A stretch of 64,000 nt of DNA from Rutstroemia sp. NJR-2017a BVV2 (lineage: Eukaryota; Ascomycota; Leotiomycetes; Helotiales; Rutstroemiaceae), in NCBI GenBank assembly GCA_002946415.1, contig NJPS01000011.1:682001-746000 (forward strand), in the 5' to 3' direction. Each line of letters opens with the position of its first letter. Position 1 is the first letter of the stretch. Below are positions 45,129 to 57,521 of the stretch, piece by piece. The position numbers and the translations under genes were made by a program. The notes below the pieces were generated by a model. The model ran no database searches and was not told the DNA's origin. It worked only from the letters and a program-made list of their open reading frames with translations.

Positions 45129-48100
45129 AATAGTGAATCCGCTTTATCCCCCACTAAAAAGGTACCGAGAGATTAACTGCGCCTGTCGCCAGCGAAGCCA
45201 TTGCCCCACTAACGGCATCTGAGCCGCTGATTGGAGGACTGCGTAAAATCCGCTCGCGAGCAACTCAACGCTTCAACTCGGCGACTGGACATTTGTCTGC
45301 TCCGCTAAGTTATGTACGGAGTAGAGACCAGTATCCATGCTGCACAGAAGACATCCGATGACGAATACCAACATTAGATAATCCTACCACGCCTACAGCA
45401 CTTGGTTGTCTCATGCGGAGATCTGGAGAAGGTGTGGAGAGGTGTTGAATTGCTCCATAATGTACGTTTAAGAGAAGCAGATCATTCTGAGAAGAACAAA
45501 TCAGTGACTCAAATCTACCCACGGGTTGCAATTGTCCACCAGAGGTTGCGACATCGGTTTGCCGTTTCCATGAATGTTGAGGACTCGCTGGTCTCAATTA
45601 AGCCCCGCTTAACGCACTTGGTTGAGCCTACTCTACAGCAATGTGAGGATCTGGACGACGAGAAATATACGGGAAGCATTTGCGGCGATTGATCGCGTGC
45701 AAAAGTTTCCGTTTCGGGATCTACGTTCGAGACTGTTCTATGTTCGACAGGCGCAGAACTTGCCTGATGGAAACGTTTTTTGCAGCTCTACAACACGTGC
45801 GCTTCACTCCTTGGTCTTCAAGGTCGTGTGCCATTCATTTCATTTTTCTCTCATGTTCTTCCATACACAGGACTTCCACATTGGGCCTCTACGTCGAGAA
45901 TGGAAGAACCAGTGATAGTGGCGTATCAATGTGGAGATAAGTCTATTACCAAGTGGTGAACGAGCGAAAAGTCCTCACCGTACTTCTGTACCTATCTGCA
46001 ATTGGAAGGGATAATTGTGATTGAAGGTACATACATATACCGGTTGTCAGCATCGGACTGAGTACCTGTTGCACGAAGTCACATTTCCAGCTATGAGAAG
46101 TGCGGTCTGTGGGATGAGGTTGGGATTGTGCTGTGGTGTTATGCTTGGAGCAGGAAGATAATTGCAGTACGTTTCGTACTTGGTGGTATCATTTTCACGC
46201 ACGAACTTCCATGACCTTCTAAGCAAGGTCGAGAGAGGTAGAAGGAAGACACGTTTCCTCTCGCCTTCTCCGGCAACATACTTATAGACAATCGCCTTAT
46301 CGAAATGAGTCTCATGCACAGGATAAGTAGGAAGCAACAAAATGTTGGTAAAATGTCTCTACCATGCCCAACGACAGTATTCATCCGTAAGGTTACAATC
46401 CTCACGTTGCAGTCACAGCAAGTATGTATCCAATCAAGCCGTCACAGAATCCATGGCCCCCATCTTCGAAGTAACAACGAGCAACTTCCCTTCGACTCTT
46501 TTTCCCAAACGAAAATCGATCGGCTCTTATGGAAATTACATCTGGGCCCTCCTCTATTTCTGGAAGTCCTAGGTGGAGATCAGGGGCTAGAAAACCGGCC
46601 GACCACGGGCCTTAACTTAATTTATCCTCGGTAACAGCCCTGACGGGAGTGGGAATGGGAAAATGGGCAGAACTATTGATAGCGGGACGGCTTGAAGATG
46701 GAGAGGGATGGGAGATGCGAGATGTGCATTCCCGCTCGTGTGGCTTTGGGTGATATGGAAATCTTTGAATGTGCAGGCGGGAAGGAGCAAAACGGAATGG
46801 CTCGAGAAGATTGAGATCGATCTGTACCAAGGTCGCACATCATCCTCTCCTATATTCAGCATTGCGATGTATAGTAAACAAATGACCTTCTAATGCAAGC
46901 TTCTCGAACGCACCAGCGCGATAAAGAGACGTGTAATCCCATGCTGCGTGAACGTATGACCGCATTAGGTTGGCAGGGGAGGAGGATGGAGGGAACATCA
47001 TTTCGAGGGTCGACCGGCGGCAAGGACCCGAAGTGGCTAAGAACCCTATTAACGCAGGTTTTTGTACGAGGGTAGCTATGGCCATCGTAGATTAATTCTT
47101 TGCGTGTGGAAATTCTTATGCTTCACGTAGAATGGAGATGGATCCAACACTAAGGATTCTTTACACTTGATCTCTAAACCTATTCTTTAGTAGGTAACCT
47201 CGAGGTACTTGGCAATTCGTAAGGCAGTTGCTAAAGCGCGCGACATCTGAAACCGATTTGCCTTTGGTTACGGGCTCGCTCCATGATAGAGCCTCTATCT
47301 GTGCTGTGCGAGCGCGCACTACTGTATTGCGTAGAACATTGAAACGGTACCTGAAAATACTGAAATGGGTTTGAATGGCACGATTGGCTGCTACGGTAAT
47401 CTAAGGTTGCAGTGCAGTGCGTCGCCAACCCCTGGATTCGTCGCTATCGCTGCTCACTGCTTCCAAGGCCTTTCTACGGCCCCGAACCTTGACGCGCGAG
47501 TGGAAAGGCGAAAAGCTTTGGAGTTCAACAACCGCACGCTGCGCAACATAAGCTTATAAGGAAGGGTCCTTGCTTGGGGTGGAAGAATGAGAGGGACATG
47601 CTGAATTGTTTGGCTGGAGCAATTTGGGCATTCCATGTGGAAAGGAGAGAAAGAAAGTAAGGAAGGCTCTGGAAGTATTATTGCGATGTCTCCCTATCAA
47701 ACGTTAATGTCCGATTGATATAGCATGATCCCACTCTTTTGCTGCTCCTGCTCCTGCTCCCGCTCATGTCCGTCCACTGAAATCGCTCTGTGGGTGCTTT
47801 GTATCTGCCCTCCCAAGAATTAATCTCTGCCATATCCACTTACTCGAGCAATTATACACACGACAGGTCGGTATAACGATCATGCTAAGTGCCCATTCTC
47901 GGCAGATACCAATGAGACGAAGCAGCTCATGACCTTAAAAGAAGGCGTTAAGTGCAGCTATTCCCCAGACAGCCAAAGCTCATTCAAAGTGTACCATCGC
48001 AATTTGATCAATTGCGACGTGGTTTCACCAGCAGCGAATTGGCTGATCCCAAGCTTTGCAACATTTCGTGACAAGATTTTCCTTGCAAGGAATCTATCTT

Positions 48101-48640
48101 CTCATGTCTTTTCGTCTTTCCGTTGCAAATAGTCATTTCGCTCGGTTTAATTTCTGGCCAATCATCGTTCCCCTTCGGCACCCTTGAATGTTGCGATAAC
48201 CTCCAATGAAAAGCTCGGTTCACCCTACCTACAGAACCATCCCATCCCCAGCAGAAGGCCGACCTTGAAGTTTGAACCAACCCTGACCATACAGATCCCG
48301 GATCAGGACATGGCTTGAGATTCACGAGATCGTCTTCCTCTTGTTTCTCTCGTTCGTCGTTTCATCTACCGGCCTTTTACCTACACCTGCTGCACTATCA
48401 CCATCTCCATCGCCATCTCGACTTTGCTTTCCACGTTTTTGACACTCATTACTCATTTTTGCCTCGTGCGTCGTCCTTGCTGCATCTATTAATATATTAA
48501 TATTGTCATTCATTGCAATCATTGCAATCATTGCATTCTGGTCATCAGACACACATGTTAATCTACTACTAAAATTAATACTCCTCGACCACCTCTCCAT
48601 CCACACGCTGTGATCAGACATCGCGAAACTTTTAACCTTT
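45129..48640. other. Long gene-free region
   Basis: About 3.5 kb with no frame I can support on either strand. All open frames are under about 110 codons, overlap each other and show no domains. No terminal repeats, tRNA B-boxes or obvious transposon remnants were recognised. A short CATTGCAAT tandem (three copies) occurs at about 48513-48536. The region could hold non-coding RNA or decayed sequence that cannot be read by eye. Confidence 0.5.
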
Positions 48641-49042
48641 ACGACTTACGACGAACGATTTGACTTTGAAACGTTTCTGGGGTTCAATGACATAAGAACA
48701 AACACTTCAAAAAACAAAAGAAACAAAAAAGTTCGAGATCGCATCCTTTGACAAACTCCCCACAATCTTCCATCTTCCTTCGCGCGTGGAATCCCTTGCT
48801 CGGTTTTTCATATACAGGATACACATAAATTTGCCGCCCTCCTTCTTATGTGATACCTGCACTACGAACGAAGGAGTAGGTAGCATTAAAAATACAGCCG
48901 CTTCGCATGCTTGACGGTCAATCTTAGGATCAATTGAGGGAAGAGAAGTTGAAATAAAGTCAATTGAAGCTCGACTTTTTGGAAATTCGAGTCCAATTGA
49001 ATAACGCTTACCTGAAGCAATTGGAAGTTCAATTTGGAAGTC
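48641..49042. promoter_or_regulatory. Upstream region/5' leader of LIM-domain gene
   Basis: About 400 bp before the LIM gene. It includes an AC/AAAAC-rich tract (48690-48730) and four CAATTGAA/CAATTGGA motifs at 48950-49035. These may be regulatory or leader elements. Confidence 0.4.
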
Positions 49043-51276
49043 ATGGCTGCTTCAACAAGGGCGTCGAGCTTCTTGCCAACAATAAAATGTTCAAGCTGTG
49101 CTATGGATATCGAAATTGCTATGATGGGGGAGCATGTATGTGGTGGAACTGCTCCTGCCAGTGAACGTAAGTTTTCCCTTCATCAACAGACTTCTTTACC
49201 TAGCTAAACAACCTCTTGCAGCTACACCACCACCAGATTCAAGCAACAAGTTCGAAAGGATGCCATACCACCAACCATATTCACATGGCCCAGCCTTCCT
49301 CAAGCCTGGGAGAGTAATGCCTCCGAAAGTCGATACATCTGCTGCGAGTATGTATTGCAAAACCACCCTTAAGAAATTGGCTAACAAGACAAACAGATCG
49401 TCCATTCTTTCCCCAAGACCAATTGACACCCGCAAACAGTGCATCTCCCTCCCGAAGTGCTTCACCATTATCCGCGAATGGTCGTCTTCGATCGCCGTTT
49501 GGAAGACCTTCTCGTAATCTTTCGCCTATCCCACGACCTCTATCTCCCGATCAGTTGTCGTCCAACCTAGATTCCGCCTTCCCTCGTTTTCCTTCACCCA
49601 GACCGGGCAAGCAGAAGCCACAACGAAAGAGTGGATGGGGAAGCTTATCACCGAAGGACTCCCATGCCTACCAGGCCGATACTAGATATGCGCCACCAAG
49701 TCCCAAGTCAGCTTCGAACAGTGTACTACTCCAGAAGGCAGACGCTATTGCTCCCAGTCGGGTCGAGATAAATCGTGGAAAGGCCGCGACTCCTGAACCA
49801 GAGCGTGTTCCAGAAACGAACGTCGTGGTAAGCACGGACGAAAGTAGCTCACCAGCTGACATGCCAAAGGCGCAACCGAGCGCTACGGAAGAACCTGTGG
49901 TGTACGGTCATACAAGAACTGCCACCAACCAATCGAGCAACAACTTCCCTGTGCATCGAAAGAATGGATATGGAGGGCTCGGTACCGCGACTGAAGATGA
50001 CTACCAACAACCTCTACGCCAGGAAAGCAGGTCACAGACATTCCCCCGGCGAAAGGAGAGTCTAGACTTTTCGAGACGAAACCCATCCATTTCAAGCAAC
50101 ACTTCTATTGGCCAGCGTTCGTCTGGTCATCGAACGTCAAGTCAAAGGTCGTCCGAAGATAGGGGACGAAAGAAGTCGGTATCTGGACCTGATCTTTCAA
50201 GACCATTACCACCACGGGGCGCAAGTCTCATCCGGGGAAGTTCGGGACGCAAAGCAGGAGATGTTCCACCATTACCTGATATTAATCTAGAAGCAGAATT
50301 TGGTGCCAATAATCCTTACCATACCCCTACTGGATCGCAATCGTCCAACCACTCCGATTTCTCGCAACACAGCAGAACAAGCTCGCGTTCAAGTCCTCCA
50401 TCCTCAAAGAACGATCACAGCCGGAAACCTTCAACCGGTGTTGCCAGAATGTCAGATCTTATGTCAGAGATTAACTCATCAATGGCAAATCTTGGAACGC
50501 ATTCGAGATCAACCTCGGATCTAGAACCAGTGAAAGAGCAAGATCCATACTCTCCTATCCTATCCGGTTTCCCGATGCCTCGCCAAGCTCCAACCCCTGC
50601 CGTTCCAGCAGCTCGTCTTACACCTCAACCCCGCGTTCCTTCACCCGCACTGCTCAGCGCACTTACTCGCGAACCATCTCCCGCGCCACTACAACCTCCA
50701 CCTCGCCACCCCTCTCCAGCTCTATTATCCCAACGATCCCATACCGCTCCCATCCTTCCCTCAACCCGCTCCCCTACATACACACCTTCCCGCCTCACCA
50801 CTTCCAAGGGCAACTGCAAAGCCTGCACCCTCCCCATCAAAGGCAAATCCATCTCCTCCGCTGACGGCCGTCTCACCGGCCGCTACCACAAGCCCTGCTT
50901 CGTATGCACGACTTGTCGCGCTCCCTTCCCGTCCTCGGAATTCTACGTCCTAGACGATAAACCGTATTGCGAGAGACACTACCATTCGCTGAATGGATCG
51001 CTGTGCACGGTTTGTGATGGCGGGATCGAGGGCCAGTATTTGGAGGGGGAAGCGGAGGGTGAGAAGTTCCATATGGGATGCTTGAAGTGTGGGGATTGTG
51101 GGAGGGGGCTGAAAGGGGGGTATTGGGAGGTTGGAGGGGGGGTTTTCTGTGAGAGGGATGCGTGGAAGAGGGCGCAGGTGGGGAGGGCGGGGGCGAATGG
51201 GTTGGGGGGGAGTGCGCTGGGGTTGGCGCCGACGAGTAAGATGGAGAGGAGGACGACGAGGTTGATGATGATGTGA
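49043..51276 (+). CDS. LIM-domain protein, paxillin-like (709 aa)
   Basis: Exons 49043-49166, 49222-49347 and 49397-51276 join in phase to 710 codons. The N-terminus holds a compact Cys/His cluster (KCSSC, then GEHVCGG, residues about 16-34) that resembles a small zinc knuckle. A long disordered Ser/Pro/Arg-rich region follows (about residues 45-460), as in fungal adaptor proteins. Two LIM zinc domains lie at about 470-590: CKACTLPIKGKSI ... HKPCFVCTTC ... CERHY and LCTVCDGGIEGQY ... HMGCLKCGDC ... CERD. The layout matches the yeast Pxl1/paxillin-type proteins that link Rho GTPase signalling, actin and septation. Location at polarity sites is inferred from the family. The G-rich 3' end shows a codon shift relative to the middle of the gene. 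Confidence 0.85.
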
Positions 51277-51850
51277 TGTGATTTGGGGGTGGAGTGAAAA
51301 TTAGTGGGATTTGGTTTGAATGGTGTGGGAGATTTCATGTATAATATTTACTCAAGCGTTGTGTTGTGTTGCGTTCGGTTATGTGTTGCCTGGGTGGGCA
51401 CGCATTGCATTATACCTTTTTGCTTTTTTGGGTTGTTAATAATTTTTGGAGGGAGCTGGGGGAGGGAGGAGAGTCGGGCGATGATGATATGGGATATGTG
51501 GTATGGATGTATGGATATAAAGATTGGATGAAGATGGAAATGGAGGTGTGGATGATGATGCTGATGATAGGAATGAGGATGAGGATGAGGATGGAAGGAG
51601 AGCGTAGGAGAGGAGATGGGGTTAGATTGATGTGAAGAAGAAAGAATGCAGAATGATATGATTAATGTAGAAAATCAAAATGGAATGAAATGGAATAATG
51701 GAATATTCAAAGCGTGTGCAGTTATTTGTGATGTGTGATGTATTTCTTGAAAAAATGATCCTCTCCGTCTGAGGGAGGCGGACACCTGTGACGACTCGAC
51801 TGTATCTCTTTGATATCGGACGGAGGGAGGTGCAACGTATATGTACTGTA

Positions 51851-51851
51851 C

Positions 51852-51880
<29 letters not shown>
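51851..51880. repeat. GCTT tetranucleotide run
   Basis: About seven copies of GCTT; a related GTAA run (AAGTAAGTAAGTAAGTA) follows at about 51912-51928. Confidence 0.9.
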
Positions 51881-51883
<3 letters not shown>

Positions 51884-52472
51884 AATACTGTATGTGTGTA
51901 CTGGCTTTGATAAGTAAGTAAGTAAGTACTGGTGTGTAAGTGCGATTTAACCCGAAACCCGAATCATCACTCTACCACTACCGCCCCTCTGAAGTTGTTG
52001 CAGTGCAGAGACTAGTTGTTCCAAGTAGAGTAGAACGAGCTAGGGGGCTTGTAATGGGATGCGCTGAGGCTTGGGCTTGGGCGCGGGCTGAGTAGTCTCT
52101 GGATGTGGGTGTTTGGGTTGGGATGGTTGAGTTAGGATCGGCGCAAGAGAAGAAAAGAAAAGAAAAGAACGAGCAGGGCTTAGAAAGAGCGGGTTGGGGG
52201 GTTGGGTGAGGATTTGGGTATGTACTCTGGAATAGGGGTAGGGATGTAGTTGGGAGGAGAGGAGAGAGAGGAGGGGTTGGGTGGATAGGAGTAGGGCTTG
52301 TAGGGAGTGGTGGTGAGTGGTGGGGAGTGAGGGTCTGATTTGAGTGGATGGTTGTGGGAAGAGAGGGACGGGTGGAGGTCGTTGGTTTGGTTGTGGGGTT
52401 ATGTATAGAGAGGTTAATGCTCGGCTTTGGGGGTGAGATGGGGATGGAGATTGGGGATGGTTTGGAGTTTTA

Positions 52473-52499
52473 GTGCTGGTGCTGGTGCTGGTGCTGGTT
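52473..52499. repeat. GGTGCT hexanucleotide run
   Basis: About five copies of GGTGCT/GCTGGT. Simple sequence in the spacer left of the putative RiPP cluster. Confidence 0.9.
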
Positions 52500-53396
52500 A
52501 GGAGGGGATGACGGTATGGGCATACTGGTGCGGAGGTGGTGTGGGGTTTGGGAATGCAGAGAGAGAGTCTTGTGGTTGGTTACTATGAGGGCTTGAGTGT
52601 AGTACGCGTAGAGTAGGACAGGAAAGCTAGAGTGTAAGTTATAGGTAGGCGGAGAATCTACCCACCAGGGGGCAGTGTACCCGTCGGTTGGGGACACCTA
52701 CAGGTGGGTTATACTGTCTAATAGATACACATTGGGTGGGTTGAAGGGTATATTGACTACCCATATGCCTTGCCGTGTCTGAATCTGAGATATGCTACTC
52801 CTACTTGGCTTGTTCGGTAGGTTGTGGGTTGGTTGAAGGTATTCAATTAGTACATTTAGTTAGTACATATGTGTAGTGTTTCCAGTTCTTCAACCTACAT
52901 GTAGGTGCCTGTTTTGTAGCATACTCCTACGAGTATTCAGAGCTTAAACCACGGTTGTTCTAAGGAAGTTTCACACCGCCGTTACCCATCAAAATGAGTA
53001 TTATATACCGATTCAAGCCAGTCGAGGGACCATATAGGCGGGTAATGGTTGGGGATTTGATATGTAATATGACACCTAGATTCCTTTTGGACCGTGATGC
53101 TCACTAGTGTAGGTTTGAACCTCATCAATAACAGTCTTTTGTAGGAGATATTGGGAGATTGCAGCAGAGTAGTGGCAGAAACCCCCCTTGCAGTTGTTGA
53201 CTTTGGAATAACAAACTACAGAACTAAGTACACGTGGCATATAAGATTCTCTTACAAGCCTGAGCTCTGAGCTAGTATACCTAACAGGTCCTAAGTGGCC
53301 CATTAAATGGTTGCATATACGTGCTGCCAACATCAAGCAAAATTTGTGATATTCATAGCAGAACTTTGATAATTTACCCACAACACTATACATAAA

Positions 53397-54864
53397 CTAC
53401 TCACCCGTCCCATCTCCCTCCCAAACCGCCTCCAAAATCCAAAGATTAGCACCAGCCGGCTGTTTGCCACCTTTAAATATAAATCGTGGATCTGCCTCCT
53501 CGAAGAGCTTCGCCCAATCTTCCAATTCTCTCTCCCTCGAGTTCTGCAACTCCAACATCGTAAGATCCATGGATCTTAATCGCTCTTCACGCCATCTTGG
53601 CAGAGAGCCCGGCTCCGGAAGCACGTTATCGTTGATTACGATGCGGGCGCCGCGCTTGAGTGCAGGGATATGGTTTCGTAGGATCTGGATGCAGTATTTA
53701 TCGGACCAGTTGTGAAAGATCCAGCGGAAGAAATAGACGTCTGCGTTCTTAACTGGCTGCTCAGTGAGAAAGTCGTAGGCCATAAACTTTATTCGGTCTG
53801 AAAGTTCCGAGGGCGTGCTCTTCTCGCCAGCTGCAACTACGGGCGGGAGGTCTTGGACTATGAAGGTGAGGGAGGGGAAGGCTTGGGCGAGACGAGCGCA
53901 GGCAAAACCATGCGAGCCGCCGACCTGTGGGTGGGTAGAATTAGTGGAATGAATTGGTCAACGAGAAAGGAATAGTGTTACATCAACGATAGTACCGCTT
54001 CCCAATCCCTCCCAGGGGTAGTTATCAATCACAGATTGGAGATCGTAGCCAGTTCCCTCGGTCCAGGCTTTCATGGCATTGCCAAAACGTCTTGCTCGTG
54101 GAGGATTCTGGGACAAAACTGCGAATACAGATTTGTCCGTGTTGTTGGCAAGGGCAAATCCCTGTGAATTGTTGTTAGTACATACCACAGTGCGACTCGT
54201 CTCATTGCTAGTTGGGATCACAAAATAACTATCCATACCGTTTCATTCGGCTCTTGCGATCCAGGCCACTTCACCATCGCGTTCACAGTCTGCGCCGCAG
54301 CTTGCCAGAGGTCGTCCGAGCTGGCTGCAACCCAATCCGCCATCTGTTGGTCTTCGGCTAACATCCGGGATGCAGCTGTGTGGGCGACGATGCCCTTCTT
54401 CGGTTCCTTGAACAGGCGTAAAGTCATAGCATGACGAATGATACGTCGAAGATCCAGTTCATTGATGCCACATTCTTTTGCTAGATCGGCATAAGATGCC
54501 TCTTCATGGATCGGAATGCTCTTGGCAATATTAAACCGACCAATTGCTTGCATGCTTATGAGCCAGTCATGCTTTGAAAAATTAGTGAGAACAATGTCAT
54601 GTGTCTGTGCTAGTCTCTACTCACGGTATATTTCATCAGATACTCCTTAGGTCCTAGGATAAGATCATGGAGCATCAATGTGGCATCAATGAGCTCGGAC
54701 CGAGCAGCTTCGAGCTCGGGAGCATCTGAAGGAACCAAGGGTCCGGTAGGAGCGTCAACGTCAAACGATGGGGACTTCAGGTCATGGCTGCTCAAGTAAT
54801 TCTCAATCTTCGCAGTGTTTGCTGAAATCTTCGCAGCTAATTCACCGATAGATGGTTGTGCCAT
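53397..54864 (-). CDS. SAM-dependent O-methyltransferase, secondary-metabolite type (426 aa)
   Basis: Exons 54864-54625, 54571-54239, 54161-53982 and 53924-53397 join in phase to 427 codons. The protein belongs to the plant/fungal O-methyltransferase family 2, like sterigmatocystin 8-O-methyltransferase. An N-terminal helical dimerisation domain (residues 1-170, with a winged-helix segment ADLAKECGINELDLRRIIRHA) precedes the Rossmann domain. SAM motif I is TIVDVGGSHGFACARLAQAF, with downstream FIVQDLP. The catalytic His is in FRWIFHNWSDKYC. No transit or signal peptide. It is followed by an MFS pump gene and the UstYa/precursor genes, so it is the likely tailoring methyltransferase of that cluster. 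The true substrate is unknown. Confidence 0.9.
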
Positions 54865-55668
54865 AATGAAATAAAGAATGATTGTCTGAGCAGCTTTCGA
54901 GAGGGGAGAGGCGGGGTATTTTATATCAGGGAAATAGGACTAGGTGAACGAACCCCTGCTGAGTATTATTATTATTATTGTCCTAATTCGAACGAATCAA
55001 AGGAAATATGCACTGAAAGCTCTAGTGTAACCTCCAAGGGGAAGGGAGAGTGGGTATAGAGATGTGCCAAGCCTCGGTTTATTTGCGTACCGCGGGAGGC
55101 ATTTCCGGCCACAGCATACTGGTTCAAGCTTGCGCCGTTCGAAGTGACTACCTATGTTTGGTTCAGAGTAAGTTTACGCCTCAGAGTGTTGCCCGGGGAG
55201 CGAATCCCTGCTGAGTTGGTCCTGGTGTTGCATATCGGGCCGCAGACGTGCATTGAGGGTGGAGCGTAAAGTCTGCATCTGAATGTCTTGTTAGATATTA
55301 TCCATGCAGCGAGAAAGCGTAACCTGAATATCTCAATATGGTAGGTAGTATCGTATGAGTCGATTCTGCAAACTCTGCATATACTGACTGACATGGAAAT
55401 TCAAAACCAGAAACCTTTCTGTAGTTTTAGGCCAATAAAGACGACTGTTATCATTGGAGGAGGTAGATCTTGGACAGGTTATTTGTCAGCAAACTATGGA
55501 TTCTACTTCTCCTTACACTATCTGATATTCTACGCATATATCGAGTTTGGGAATAATTTCAAGCGCTATCTGCATCTAACTGAATGAGCTGATTCGAACG
55601 AATGTCTCACTAACCAAGCAAACACCGCCAATAACTTTTCCCCCGTGAGCAAAATGATCAGATCATCA
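54865..55668. promoter_or_regulatory. Spacer between methyltransferase and MFS genes
   Basis: About 800 bp containing the methyltransferase promoter and the MFS 3' region. GAATTAGG/TTCGAACGAATC palindrome-like patches occur at about 54983-54995, and GATTCGAACGAATG again at 55592-55605. The shared TTCGAACGAAT sequence could be a common regulatory site. No gene was seen. Confidence 0.4.
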
Positions 55669-57521
55669 TTAGCCAGGACGTCGAAGGTTCAGCTTCTCTC
55701 TTTTCATGAATAGGGCCATGATGAGCGTCAGCGCACCGGCGACCATAGGTAAGACATATGCCTTACTCATTGCCTTTACGATTTCGTGCAAGATTTCCTG
55801 CTGTAGATCATCACTGACACCCGGCATTCTTCCTGATGATGCTCCAGAAATGGCGGCCTGGATGGTCCCCACGGATAGAGATGGTGCCAATTTCTGCACA
55901 CCAGCAACTGAGTCGTTCAAAAAAACAGCATCTGCGATGCACAATGCGACAGCGGGTCCTGCTAATTGCGCAAATGTACAATAGCCAATGGCAATGGGAA
56001 CTTCGTGCTTTTCGACTTTCGATTGGCAAACTGTGAAAGATAACTGAACAAATGCCCCGCCTCCAATGCCAAGCAGTATAGTGTAGCCCCAAATGTTCGC
56101 GGCAGAAGTAAATTCATCAACGGTATACATAAGGCTACTACCAATAAGACATGCGGAGCCAGCAAGAACATACCAAGGCATGTAGTATGGCTTTTTGCTC
56201 ATTCCAATTCCATTGAGCATGGCGGTCGTAACATTGAAGACGACATATGGCAATAATTGAATGCCTGCCTGAAGGGCGGAGTCGTTCCGCACGAACTGAA
56301 AATAGAGAGGAATGAAGTAAACTGGCACGAAGATGGCACATGAAGCCGAAGCCGTAGTGAAAAACATCATCATCAGGAGAGGTGAGCGGAGGAAGTGGAC
56401 CGGAAACAATCGCTGGCTTATTGTAGTTCCAATAGCCCAAGTCTGCTGAACTGCAAAGAATAAGAGGAGTACTCCAGCAGTTACAAACAGGCCAATGATT
56501 CTACCACTGCTCCAAGAATAGACGGTTCCTCCAAAGGATACGGCCATTATTCCAGCAGCGAAACAGCCACATACAAGTAAAGTTCCAATGAAGTCAACAT
56601 TCTTGAGGCGCCCGATCACCGAAGTGGTAGTGGGGTTTCGTGGTGGTGCCGACGGGAGAAGAAACAAGTAGATTGGTGCGCAAACTCCACCGACCACAAG
56701 GTTAATATAAAATGCCTGGAACCACCATGTCAATAAACCTCCTCGAACATATAATGAATTGACTCACCCATCGCCATGTAGCATTGCTGACCGTGAAAGC
56801 TCCCCCCAGAATTGGACCTAGGATTGTTCCGGTTCCCCAAGTCAATCCGCAAAGACCGAAGTAGATTGGTCGTTCGTATTCCAAAGTAGTAACGGATAGT
56901 AGGACCATAACTCCTGAATACATGCCGGCACCACCAAGTCCACAAATTGCTCTACCCGCGATCAAAGCATCCATATTAGGTGCTGCACCACAAACAGCGG
57001 AGCCAATTTCGAAGAGAACAACACACGTGATATAAACATATTTGGCATCGAACTGTGAGTATATTTGACCCCTGCAATGAAGATATCAGATATGAACGAA
57101 TTTAATAGAGAGATTGGACTCAATGGGAATGGAATTATTACCAGAAGAGATTTGTCCCAGATGCCCCAAGTAGAAAAGCAACTGGAAGCCAAGCTAACTT
57201 ATCAATCGATGAGAATTGCCGGACGATTGAGGGCTGCACGTCGGCAACGATTGTGTTATCAAGTGAGAAGAGAAATGTTGATGAAAGAATTGAGAGTACA
57301 ACTAGGGCCCATCGTGCGCCGGTGACATTACGAGGGCGGCATGAAGAAATCTCTTCGTCGATGCTTGGTTTCTTCGAAGAACCGTCTAAGCCATCAACTT
57401 CTTGGACGTCTTCAGCTCTTGTGCTCAGGATTTCCTTCGTAGTAGGCTCAGAAACCACGGAATGAACCATGACAGGCGGCTTTTGCTGCTTTTCGAGGTC
57501 AAGGTTCATTTCATTCGCCAT
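55669..57521 (-). CDS. MFS multidrug/metabolite efflux transporter (576 aa)
   Basis: Exons 57521-57142, 57071-56768 and 56715-55669 join in phase to 577 codons. The N-terminal 75 residues are cytosolic and polar. About 14 hydrophobic segments follow, as in the DHA2 (14-spanner) drug:H+ antiporters. Landmarks: FSLDNTIVADVQPSI in helix 1 (the usual motif is LDxTIVxxALP), AGRAICGLGGAGMYSG (motif B/C region), GLTWGTGTILGPILGGAF (antiporter motif C) and WRWAFYINLVVGG. The ATG at 57521 (MANEMN) is chosen because the frame upstream lacks family-like sequence. Such pumps export fungal metabolites and give self-protection. It sits between the methyltransferase and the RiPP precursor on the same strand. 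Confidence 0.93.

Larger units (their letters stand above)
51277..53396. other. Gene-free, low-complexity spacer
   Basis: About 2.1 kb between the LIM gene and the O-methyltransferase. G-rich on the plus strand, with several simple repeats (GCTT, GTAA and GGTGCT runs). No coding frame is supported. It separates the housekeeping genes on the left from the putative RiPP cluster on the right. Confidence 0.6.

Noticed and set aside
48322..48621. Minus-strand frame with Met-Ile-Ala and Asp-Gly repeats
   Set aside because: Short, low complexity, produced by simple repeats (CATTGCAAT and CCATCT); no domain or splice context.
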